From NCBI GenBank assembly GCA_023053575.1, contig JAKZAP010000001.1, positions 24,384,533 to 24,448,532 of the forward strand: a DNA stretch of 64,000 nt, given 5' to 3'. Of this stretch, positions 1-12,100 are shown in pieces (the stretch's first letter is position 1; each line of letters starts with the position of its first letter). A model generated the notes under the pieces. It saw nothing but the letters and a program-made list of their open reading frames with translations, was not told the DNA's origin and ran no database searches. This DNA is from Branchinecta lynchi (lineage: Eukaryota; Arthropoda; Branchiopoda; Anostraca; Branchinectidae). The position numbers were made by a program, and so were the translations under genes.

Positions 1-19
1 GGTTTCAAATTCAACTTAC

Positions 20-188
20 CAAGGGTTTGGTAAAGAAAGTAGAGGGCGATACCAATAGTAAGAGGGGTCGACCATAGTAGGTTAAGGTACAGGGCCATTT
101 CCATAAGACGCTGGGCATCGACAGCCATCAGATTCACGATTTCTCCAACTGTTGTCTCCCTTCGAGCCGTATTAGAAATTTTCAATGA
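20..188 (-). CDS. ABCC1-like: ABCC exon: TMD1, VNLMAVDAQR segment
   Basis: 169 bp between acceptor TTTGCAG (AG at 189-190) and donor GTAAGT (14-19). The product begins [20 protein letters not shown], then MAVDAQRLMEMALYLNLLW and STPLTIGIALYFLYQTLG. It matches MRP1 '[23 protein letters not shown]', the intracellular-loop signature of ABCC TMD1, followed by a membrane segment. Starts in phase 0 directly after the YRK end of the preceding exon and stops after the first base of a Gly codon (phase 1), so a further exon must follow outside the window. This is the most 3' exon present. Confidence 0.95.
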
Positions 189-3100
189 CTGCAAATAAAA
201 CTGGTGTTGGCCATGGAACAATATCGACATTAATAACTTTATATACTATACTTTATATAGGTTCAAGGATTTTTATTCTTTACATAAACATTAACAATAC
301 TAAACTCTGCACTTGCAGTTATTTCAGGGTTTGAACCGGAGAGAAGAAAAACATCGAATGGTTCAGACCCTTGAAGAACAGCTTAGCAGAACATATGCTG
401 CCTTTTAGCAAGGCAGGCTAGATCCGAAGAGGGTAATGACATGTGAGGGTAGTGATGTGTGGCGAACTGACGCGGGAATGTACTGACGTTTCGGCGAAAT
501 GTTGGAGCATGTGGGCCTTGTGATGTATGAGTGAACTGCCAAAAATATGGATGTAGTGACAGATTTTGTGAGCGTAGTGACGGGACCCCGGTTAGAATGC
601 TGATTTCACAGTTCCCGATCCTAACAGCGATTTCGCCAAACATTGCATACACTAAGTGTACTAAGCCACATGGTTTCATCAATTTTGACAGAGGCTAGTC
701 TTTCTTAAAGGACCAGTCGCACCTAAATGCCAATGCAACTTACTTCCGTAACAGCATTCGTTAGTTCTTAAAAATGGAGACCCGTATTTCACATGTTACA
801 TTCTAAACCCGCTAACGACACACCATTAATCTTTGCCCTTGCTGCGATTCTAGTTTCCATGCGCATCATGCACCCAACGAGTGTTCTCATCTCATTCAAC
901 TGTAACGACACCAGTGTTACATTACGTTAATGTAACACAACTGATGCGGAAAATCTGCTATCTGAATTTTGCCAAGATTTCGCTTGAAGTCAATGGGCTT
1001 GGGAAAAGGCTTAAAACAGCACATTCCGTGGATAATTTGCTAAAAGCACAGCCTTAGCTCTACAATATTCAGACAGTTTTGAATATTGGAACATAAGCAT
1101 TAAATAGTGCAAGGTGTATTTACCAAGTCAAAGCCAAATTTTATAAAGTTACTACGCCGACCGTTCCAACCTTCTCGTAATAGTAACTAATACTACTATT
1201 TGCTTACTATGCTCGGGAGCGATGTTAGTGTGGTATCTACGATCTCAGTGACACGATCGGACCGATCAGCCCGCGGCCCGGTATTTTGCCGAAAATAGAA
1301 AAATGCGTTCCATCCTTGACGCCAAGAAGCCAGGATCCATGACATCATGTGTAGTAACTACAGTAAGTAGCCTAGGGTAGAACACGCTCAAAGAAGATCG
1401 TAATCACAAAGACATGTCGTTCTTTAGAGCAGAGTTTGCCCGAGGGCCACCGGAAGCATTGAAAGAATTTTCACATATTACTACATCAGGAGTGCATTCC
1501 AACAGCTGATCAGTCGGTTCTCGAAAGACCATCGCCCACTGCACTATCTAGAAGTATCGCTGTCAAATAGCGAGAATTCGCCATATTCCAGTTCAGCAAT
1601 TCCAAGCCTCTCCTTATCAACTCTTGTGACAGATGTAGTATAAATCCACAAATTGATTAGTAGGACATATGCAATCTGAACCGATCGATGGAAGTCTGCA
1701 ATCTGCATTGGTCATGAGTCATGCGTAGTAACTACGGTATTTAGTATGGACCACGCTCTTAGCTAGAATTCGCCATATTCCAGGGTTAGCGATTTCATTT
1801 CAAGCCTGCATAATCAACACGTGTGACAGACATATAATAAACTAGATCCACAAATTGATCAGTAGAAAACCTGCTGTCTGAACCGACCGATGGAAGTGTG
1901 CGTAGTACACTTCCATAGTAACTATGGTATGTGAGTGGACCACGCTCTTAGAAGTGCTTACCTTTCGGTAAACAATGGATGTGACTGAGGTCCTGACACC
2001 CATGCCAACAACATACACAGCTCGGTAGTGTTGTGCGTTGAGGATCGTTTGGATGACTGCGGTAACTGTTAGGATTCCAGCGTAAAGAAATCCTTTCCAT
2101 TGCTCATCTTCTGACTCGGTAAAGTCAATTAAGAGTCTGCAAATATAAAGAACTACTTTCAGCACCATTTTCGTTGTTGTAAACTCGAGCGAGTCTTTAT
2201 GCATGAACGGATTAATTTATTCCCCCTAAAGATCGTGGGACCATGTCGGAAAAAAACTACAACTTAGAAACAGATGTGCAAAGCTTTGTGTAGTCACTAC
2301 TAACGTTTTAATTTTGATATAACGAAACAGTAGCTTTTCCTCAAGTTTCAGCCCCTTTCTTGAAAGACGAAAAACAACTCTGAAACCTGGAACTGGCAAT
2401 GATTGATCCCACTGATCAACCGACATATTTTCTAGACGACAACAAATTTCTAGAAGAGCACACCCACACCAAAAGACCGTAACGATCAGAAAAGGTTCGT
2501 CAATAATGCTGCATCCCGATGATAATTTATCTCAAAATAGTAGTATGAAGTTGTACGAAAAAGTAGCATGCAGTACGAACTGATGCTACTACATGCTTCC
2601 ACGTTAAGGCCACCGTGTTACTGCATTCTACTATTAGCAAAACTGGATGCTACTATAGCAGGACAGGGTGCTACTGGACACCACTGCTTAATAATGGCCC
2701 AGTCTGAAGCACATTAAATGATAGGATTCTTTACTATTCATATCACTATACGCAACTTATTCCTCTCAACTATCATACAACTACGCAGACTACAAATTTT
2801 TCATCGGGGATGTGGCGGTGGATGCACTTTAAGATTTTAGCGTCATTCCGGCCACCCAGCCAAAGAGGTCAGAAACTCATGTGTTAGTATTTTAAACACG
2901 AACTTGATGAGACCAAAGGTTTAGGGGATCCGAAACGGATTATTTACTGAGCTTTCCAATACAGACACAATCGGGTTTTACATTCCTGCCATGGTCTTTG
3001 CCGGACCCCGTAATTATTGAAATCGTCCTAACAGAAGATTAGACAATCAGACAAATTCGTAAACATGCGGTTTACCAAATTCCGAAAGAATTATCAATCC

Positions 3101-6100
3101 CAAACAAGAACAAACAGTCTGACTCTATTTAACTTTCTTCCCCAATTCAACTTTAAGAAAAACTTCTACTTTTACCAAATTTCCCCTCTTCGCTGGATTT
3201 CGGTCAATCTATTTGTCCGATGAAACCAAAGTTCAGATACAGATTTAGCATATTTTCTTACCCCTTAATCGACAGTCTAACGAACTCGGCTAAAGTTTTA
3301 CTTCTACAAAAAAATTATAAGCTTTTACTTCTACAAAATTTCATTTTTGCCGGATTCCGGGCCAAATAACTTGTTTCCAATTAAACAAGGAAATGAAGTC
3401 AGACCTGGATTCAGCATGACTCCTTGCCCCAAAGATAAATTTTAAATTTGATCTAAATTTTTTTTTTATTCTTAATTTGAAACACCCTCACAACCACGAA
3501 GTTTAGGACTACCGTGCAAGCCTACGACCTCGACCCATTCTGTTGAGCCAATAGATCCTCATAACAAGTTTGAAGAAGTTACAAGAACAAGAATTTGAAC
3601 AAGAACAAACAGATGGACGTACTGACTAACTTTACGGAGTGATATGTATCTCGTCACTAGCATTCTGGGATCCCCAATTAATTCAGTGAATTCAATTAAA
3701 TGAACAAAAAAAGTTGGCTTTTCAGTCTAACTTTTTCATTTTTAAAATCCAAGTAATTCAGTAAATTCAATGAAATGAGACAAAACAAGGTTGGTTTCTC
3801 AGTTAAACTTTTTCCTTTCTAATATACAATTAATTCAGTGAATTCAGTTAAATGACACAAAAACAGGTTGGCTTTTCAGTTAAACAAGTACTTTCGTAAA
3901 ATTACATTTGTAACAATCGTTTAGATACTCAAGTATTTAGATAAGCTTGTAAAAATGCCAGATCAAAAGCTCAACAATGTAAAACTACGATATCCCATGT
4001 GAAGGAACATAATGAATGAGTTTTTTTAGATCCTAAAACCAACAGCAAATAATTAGATAGAACCTCTGTCTTTGGTACCATGCAGTGACTATGAATACCC
4101 CAACAAAACTGTATTTACTGTAGCTTTTTACCCGTCTACTCTACTTCCGTCTTCGCCGTTATTTAGAGAAAAAAAATTGCAGGAGGCGCACTCCGCGCAC
4201 TGACCTGCTTTTGAGCGCCTCCAAACAACCAATCAGCTTTGTCTTATACTTTTCCTCAAGGTGGTTTCACAGCGATATAGCTAATTGTAGAGGTGATGAA
4301 ACCTGATGTGGCGCGAAACTACTAACCTACAGGTACGGTGAAATACTCGACTCCGCATAGTCATAGTACAGAGATAGGGAGAGGAAGGTTTTATCTGATT
4401 ATTTGTTCTTGCTAAAACGTAGTGAGGGGGGGTGGTAGACTTCAACCGTATGGTTTTACGTCCGTCCGCTTGTCTGGTGGCGCGATAACTCTCGAACAAA
4501 GAAAGGACGTTTGCCCCTACAATTGTAAATACTTGCCTTTGAATCTGGGGACTGACGAAAGCCAAAACATCAGCAAATAATTTCAGAAGGCCACTGATGG
4601 CTAACGGCACTCCAAACGTCTTCAGCAGCGTAGGGGCGATGGATATAGGCTTTGGCCTCTTCTTAGTTTCTTCCTCAAAATTCACGGTTCCATTCGCTCC
4701 GCTGTACTTGACTTCCTCAGAAGCAGCACTACGGAAAGAAATAACTCAAAATCGTGAAGGATACACGTAACAAGAGATAGGTGTCCGGATGGAGTACGTA
4801 GTTGTCTTCTTTGCCATCTAGATGGGATGGTCTGGATCATTCTCTTTTCAGGTGCCAGGAGATTTCGCACTTACGGGATTCATTATTTTCTGCTAATGGT
4901 GGGCAGCTTCTTGGTATCTTACGATCTACGTCACCAAGAGTGATTGTTTCTTCTGAAAATTTTGTGCAAAAGCACTAGAACTGAGAAGTGCTCTTTCTTA
5001 ATTTGTTATTTTGTCTTAGTTTCCTATGAGTTGTTTGTGTATCCTGTGTTTGGCCTTCGGGTTTTTCATTACAGATATATATGTTCTTCCAACGGATTTC
5101 AAACCCCAAAATCGTTGAAATGACCCAGTATCTAAAATTCCGGCATGAACCCTCGAAATTGCATAAATTGAAATTGCTCGAAATTGCGAAATGGCATAGC
5201 CTATGCCAAACGCTGGATACCCTGTGCCAAACAATGGATAGCTGTTGGCACCCTAACCCTGACATAGCTCACTACAGATGAATTCTGATTGGTTGATTTC
5301 TAAGCTTCACTCAAATCATCAACGTTTCATTGGGTCCCAGCTTTTGGCATAGCGTTTCCAGCTTTAAACATAGGGTATACCAAACGCTACATGTACCCAG
5401 CGTTTGGCATAGGCTTTCCCAAAATCAGGGGGTTTGTGGTAGACTGGGTCTTACTGTACAATTTTATTTGGACTTTCAGTATTTCTACGCCCCATTTTAA
5501 ATTTGCCGAGACTGATGACTCAATTTAACCATCCTAAAACCCTCGAAGTGTAACTACAAGTGTAAAGAAATATTGCCATTTTCGTTCAGAGTTATTCTGA
5601 ACGAAAACGGCAATGTTTCTTTTCTTTTAGAGAACGACCACTAGCATTATCGGAGACATTCTCCGCTAGAACGACATTTCAATGTTAGAGGTCGACAATC
5701 ATATTTACTGAGTCATTTTGGGAAGCCACATAGACTGATTAGGTGTTTGTTTGCTAGACCGACGGAATCTTGAATGCACTTCATGACATTCTTATCTTGT
5801 CTTTGTGAGTCAAATAGGCATTGTGAAGATGGTCAGGAAATCAAAGATTCTACACGGAATAGACCATGACGTGGCGATTGGATCACCATAGGCCCACAAT
5901 GGGGACATCTTGAAGCCAGGCCTAAGTCCAATCCTCAAGTCCTTGAAAATAGGAGAGATTCGCAAACTCTTGTTTAAGCTATTTACGAATTAAGTAAAAA
6001 AAAAAGGAGGAAAACAGAAAAGCATAGAGACTGCTCAGGCGAGGCCTCTCTCATGAAATGTGTAACAATCTTGATTACGAACTCAACGTGAGTCAAATTT

Positions 6101-9100
6101 TAAATCAGTCTTAACGTTATCGTGGTCAGCATTTCTGTTTTCTTGTTGTAACCACCGCAAAAACCGACCAATAGGACATGCACTAGAGGCGTACACTTAG
6201 CGTTCTCCGGGGGCTAACATTGATAATGCCCACGATCACAATGCCCAAACTGATTATGCCCACGGTTCAAGATGCCTACGACTGAAATCGCCCACGGCTC
6301 AAATGCCCACGATTGAATTATATGAGGTGTTCATTCAGGAGAAAACTAGACAAATTCTGAAGAAAAAAAAAACTGAATCCCAAACGGCGATCTTAAAACT
6401 GTTATTTTCAAATCATAACAATTCTTACCTTCATGGTGCAAGTTGACTGGAGGATTTGAATCGCCTTGTTTCACTTTCAGTGTTGGAACAATTTTATATG
6501 ACATTTCTTCTACACTTTCACGCAAATAGTTCTGAAGTGATCAACAAACAATAAAATAGTACCTTCCATTACCTTTTCCGTGGTAATCCTGTCCCTTACA
6601 ATCCCTGTCTCAGAAAAATGTTTGCCTCCCATTTGGGTGTTTTGGGCCGTCGACATTTTTGACGATTTCAATTTCGGGGTCTTCGACCTCTCTTGTGGGC
6701 ATTTTCAGCCGTGAGGATTTTGATCGTGGGCATTGTAAGTAGGCAATAAGATTGTGGTAATTTTGGGAACCACCTTTTCCCGGGGATTCCTTTGATTCCT
6801 TGGGGAGTCGGAGAGGGACGTGATAGAGGGAAGCACTTCCTGGGGCCCCGGACGTAAAACAACGAGAACACGCGGAATGCCTCCGTATGGATTTTATGCG
6901 AGAATTCGCATGTGGTTACTATTGCAAGAATTATTCAAGTGGCGCAGTTAGTCTGTAAAGTTTAAGGTTCACTTACTTGTACTGTTACCAGAACAACAAG
7001 ACCAAAGGTTTCGATGGGATCCCTAAATATTAATATTTGCTCCGACAATTCGGTCTTGTAGATGTTTGGTCTTCAACAGACTTCTTAAACATTTTTACAT
7101 TTAAAATTTACAAGCAGGTTAAGACCAATGGTAGTAATCGGAGAATCCTAGCCCCGCTGGCTGACATGTATGAAAATCTTAAATCGGAACTTAGGCTGCC
7201 TTTACCAGCTAATGAGTGTAATAGCCCGTTGTGTGATTTTGCCGTTTCTCCCGGTGGCAATCCCCTTCTCCCGGTGAAAAAGGGGGTAAGGCAAGGTGCC
7301 ATTTCGTCACCGACGGTATTTAACAATAGTATTGTAAAGCCGCAATCCAAGTTACTTATGACTTACATTCTGCGTGGTGTTGATTTTTCTTTGATTGGTT
7401 ACGCAGACGATGTGCTTAACCTGAGCCGTTTGTTGCGGGGGCTAGAAGATAGTTTTGTCCAACTACAACAAGAATATGCTCACATTGGACTTCAGTTTAA
7501 CGCGGAAAAATCTGAAGTGTTACTGTTGCCGATACTGGTCGACGCATCACACTTGGTGCTTCTACTATTGAGCTTGCGGATAGTATTGTATATTTGGGCC
7601 TTCCTATTGGACGGTCAATACTTGAAACGCGGAGATTACCACTTTCTCACTTCCAGAAGAGGGCTTCGTTTACGTATAGCCGGATAGTTACAAATAAGCG
7701 GAAATTTGACCGTCGTCTGTTGGCCCATTTGTACAATGCTATGGTTTTGCCCCTACAAATATGCAAAGTTTCTGTTGCGTTTGCCACCATGGACAAGTAA
7801 CAGATATGTTTCGCGTCGGTAGGGCGTCACGAATCCGGAAGAAGCTATCGTAGCGCAGATTGCTCGCTATAATTTGTCAGTTGAGTCCCACCCCTGGGCT
7901 ATGATTCTGCAACAGTAGTTGGTTGTTGCGATCGTTCTTTTTTTATTGTTGCCAAAGGAATTAATGTTTTCTGTTTCTTCTTTTTTTGCTTTGTCTTTTG
8001 TTGTGCTACATCTGTTTTTTAACTGATGGGTAATAAATGCATTCATTCATTCATTCAGACCAAGTTCATATTTGACAGTTCAAAACGGATACGCCAGCTG
8101 AATTTTACCAAGTTCAGATATATTCAGATACGTTCTGCGTTGTCAAATATTTAGATATGGATTCAGCGTGTGGCTATTACGCTATAGCCTACGTCGTATC
8201 TCCTTCCTTCCTTACTTCTGCCCAGCTTCCGGTTTCGGCCGGATTCCGGACAAACTACTTGTCTGGCAAAAAAAATAAAGCTCAAAAACGAATTCAGCAT
8301 GTCTCCTTACCCTATATCCAACATCTAATCAACTTCAGATTAAACATTTACTTTTTTTTCTGGTTTCAGCCGGATTCCGAGCGATCTATGTGTCCGCTGA
8401 GAAAATGATTGAAATCTACGAAATCAGCATGTCTTCTTGCCCGCGAATCCAATATCTTATCAAATTAAATAAAACGTTTGCTTTTACCAAATTCTCCGGT
8501 TTTGGCCGGATTCCGGCCGAACTAATTGTCCGGCGAGAAAATAAATTTCATATTCGGACTCAGCACGTCTTCTTGCCCCAAAATCAAACGTCTAATCAAC
8601 TTCATACTAAACTTTTACTTTTCACAAATTTTCCGGTTTTCACCGGATTCCGGATGAGCTATTTGTAAGGCGAGAAAATAAATTTCATATTCGAATTCAA
8701 AATGTCTCCTTACATCTAAATCAACTATCCTAATACCTTTAAAAAACAAAAATTTGTTTGCCCTTTAATTTGAAACCCCTCCCCCACCCTCAAATATAGG
8801 GCTACATAGCCATCTTCGAACTTGACCTGTACTTTGACTCAAACGATCCTCCCACCACGTTTCATCAAAATACTCAATCCCTTCGAGAGTTATCGTGCGG
8901 ACAGACGGACAACTTTTGCGATGTCATAGGTATCCCTCCACTTACGTTTTGGAATCCCAAAAGCAAAAATAAAAGAGGCACCTTTCTCCGAAAATCAGTC
9001 ATACGACACCCCAGAATTAAACGAAATATTGATAACAGAAATTCAAGTTAACCATCCCTAATCGACTGCCTACCGAACCTGGACGTGATTCCTTTTTTCA

Positions 9101-12100
9101 TGATGATGATGATAGTCGAAGCATTCCCTGTCGACGTGGATAAGCAAGAACGCGGAGCGTGAGAACGTGACAACACGTGGAACGTGACAAATAAAGACGC
9201 AGAGCTCCGCCGTGGGAGTACCCCAGGAACCGGCCTGGTTACAATTCAGGCACAGATATACTTCTTAGTTTAAAGAAGAAATAAATTTATTACTGAAAGT
9301 TTTTATTTACCTTCTTTTCTGCTCAATGTACTTGAATGTCACCCTTAAACACCAGAAGCTGCATCGACAGCTCTCTGAACTGTCTATTATCGATAACGAC
9401 CATCTTGTCCAATTTGTTGTTTATTCTTCTTTATATTTTAATTTCGTTCATTTTTTTTTGTTCTTCCATTTATGCTTTTCAAATTGTGCGTGTAAGGTAT
9501 GCGTAAATGAAACAAGACCAATGGTTTCGATGGGATCCCACAAATTTAATATTTACAGACAATCGGGTCTTGTAGCGGTCCAGTGGTAATCATCGGAGAA
9601 GACGAAGTTCAAATATGGATTCAGCATGTGAGTTTACCCCTATAGCCTGCGTCATGAATGAATGAATGTATTCCCTACTTTGACGAAAGTTCCTGCCTTA
9701 CTTCTGCCAAATTTCCGGTTTCAGCCGGATTCCGAGCGAACTACTTGTCTTGCAAAAAATTGAAGTTCAAAAAACAGATTCAGCGTATCTCCATACGATC
9801 CATATAACTTCACATAAAACTTCAACTATAACAAATTTTACGATTTCAGCAGGATTCGTGGTGAAATGTGTCCAGGTATAAAATGATTGTCATACACGAA
9901 TTCAGCAGGCCTTCTTACCCGTAATCGAACACCTAATGAAATTCCTACACAACTTTTAATTCTAACAGATTTTCCGGTTATGGCCGGATTCCGGGCGATC
10001 AAATCGTCCGGCGACAAAATAATTTTCACATTCAGATTCAGCATGTTTCACTATCCTTACATCGAAGCTCTAATCAACTTCAGATTAAGCTTTTATTTTC
10101 GACAAACTTTCCAGTTTTCGCTGGATTCCGGCCGATCTACTTATCCAAAGAGAAAAGCATTTTCATATTCTGATTCAGCATGTTTCTTTACCCCTAAATC
10201 GGATACCTAATCAACTTCAGATATAACTTTTACTTTTAACAAATTTTCCGGTTTTAGCCGGATTCCGGGTGAAGTACTTATCCGGCGAGAAAATGGTTTT
10301 CATATTCGTGTTCAGCATGTCGTCTTACCCTTTCAGCTATCTCATTAGCTTTTAAAAAATATTTTGTTCGCCTCTTAATTTGAAACCCCTCCCCTAAATA
10401 TGCAGCTATCGGGCCCATCTACGAACTCGACCTTTCTTTTGACTCAAAGAGTCCTCACACCAAGTTTCATCAACATATCTCATTCCCTTCGATAGTTATC
10501 GTGCTGACAGACGGACGGACAGACGGACAACTTTTGCGATGTCATAGGTATCCCTCCACTTACGTTTTGGGATCCCAAAAATAAATACATGTTCATACTT
10601 GAACTTGAAAAATGTTGTCATTAGGCTATGAGCCAAACTTCATGTCTTCATGTCAAAGTCCCAGGAAGGGACTTCACAAAACAAAGCAAAATCGGGACAT
10701 ATCCACACAGCTCACAGTCTTTCCGCTGGTAAAAAACAAACAAACAAGAAATGCCCGAAAATGATATCGCTCTTATAATACCTCTTAGCTGCTGCCTTAA
10801 ACAGTGCTTTGTTCCAATGCTTGTCGAAGCGCGGGATAACTACAGATGAGGAGTCTGAAGGCTTTAAGTCCCAAAGATCTTTCATATCCAATGGCTTGCG
10901 GTAGCCCTTCCAAGCCAGAGGGTCGAGCCATGAGAACGTGACCTTTGACAGGAAAGATGCACTTAGCTCTGGAGAAGGTCTCTAGAAAAAGGAATGCTCA
11001 ATAAATCTTCGGCTAAATATATATATATTTTATTTGTAACCCGCCAAATGCACAAGGTAATAGCGGAGTAAAGAGAACAACAAAAAACAACACAAGATAA
11101 TAGTATAAACACACAAAATTTAGACATAATTTCTAAATGGGCCTGGAAAACTCATGAAAAACATCATGTACTCGACGACCAGGATGACGAGATGTACATA
11201 GTAGTGACGCTGACGTTTTCTCGAGTGAACGAATCACATCTTGGACGCCGCTTCTGAACTAATTTGTGGTTGTGGGAGGAACGAGGAAGGTACATAAAAA
11301 AATTTAAAATTAAAATAAAAAAATCCAATGTTCAAGTTTAATAAATTCAATAAATCTTTGGCTAAATTAAAATTAAACAATCCGATGTTCAAGACAGATG
11401 TTACAGGAATTTCACGAATAACACGTAAACGAGCACGTAGAAACATGGCACACTGTTAGCTCGGCCGAAATCCTCAAACTGGAAATATGAGAATAAACAA
11501 AATTATCTAAAAGGAAATACTCAAATGTACAACCTAGCGTATTTACATCCATTCAAACAACAACAAAACCATTCAAACAACAACATACTTACATCACTTT
11601 TATAGTCCGTAAGCTTGTACATGGGTGGATCGTCGGAAAAGCAGTTCAGGAACAGCAATAGCACAACCATCGGGAAGTAGACCATGGTCGTCACAAAGGT
11701 AAATTCCACCAATTCAGGGCTCTGCAAGCGAAAGAAAACTGTTGAAGCGCGCCTCGCACTATTTACTGTTAACGTTCAAATATTCAAAACTAATCGAATA
11801 CTATAAAACTAGGCTCTGTTTTAAAGATAATGTCCATGGCTTTGGCTGTTTTAAGCCTTTTCACAGACCCACTGACTTCTAGCAAAACTCGGCAACATTC
11901 AGATAAACGGTTTACGCAACGGTTAGACGCGAACGTTCGTCGGGAGCATAATGCGCATGGAAACCAATGAATCGTGGCAAGCGCAAAGATTATTGAGGCA
12001 TAGTTAGCGGGCTTGGAATGTAACATTTCTGAATTGGGGTCTCCGGGCTTAAGAATTAATTAATGCAAATTCGGAAGTGGGTAGCACTCGCATTACAGAT

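Larger units (their letters stand above)
6996..8962 (+). mobile_element. R1 repeat, interrupted by LINE
   Basis: Begins ACAAGACCAAAGGTTTCGAT, GGGATCCC, and the stem partner CGGTCTTGT, and continues to 7144. It resumes at 8057 with ACCAAGTTCA, runs through CCGG modules and the ACGGACAACTTTTGCGATGT block, and ends CTTACGTTTTGGAATCCCAAAA. The interruption is the LINE at 7145-8056; a small inverted-repeat MITE sits at 8067-8147. Confidence 0.8.
4729..10781. other. ABCC intron packed with nested repeats
   Basis: The 6-kb intron holds, in order: a GCCAAACGC inverted-repeat element (5190-5421), a strong hairpin (5565-5622), a Mutator-like element with an exon-like module (6212-6774) inside a foldback-element arm fragment (to about 6960), an R1 copy interrupted by a LINE and a small MITE (6996-8962), unique AT-rich DNA (8963-9511), and a second R1 copy (9512-10580). 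Confidence 0.7.

Noticed and set aside
9512..10580. R1 modules considered as a CRISPR-like array
   Set aside because: Modules of ~128 bp are diverged tandem units within a dispersed element in a eukaryotic genome, not identical short repeats with unique spacers.
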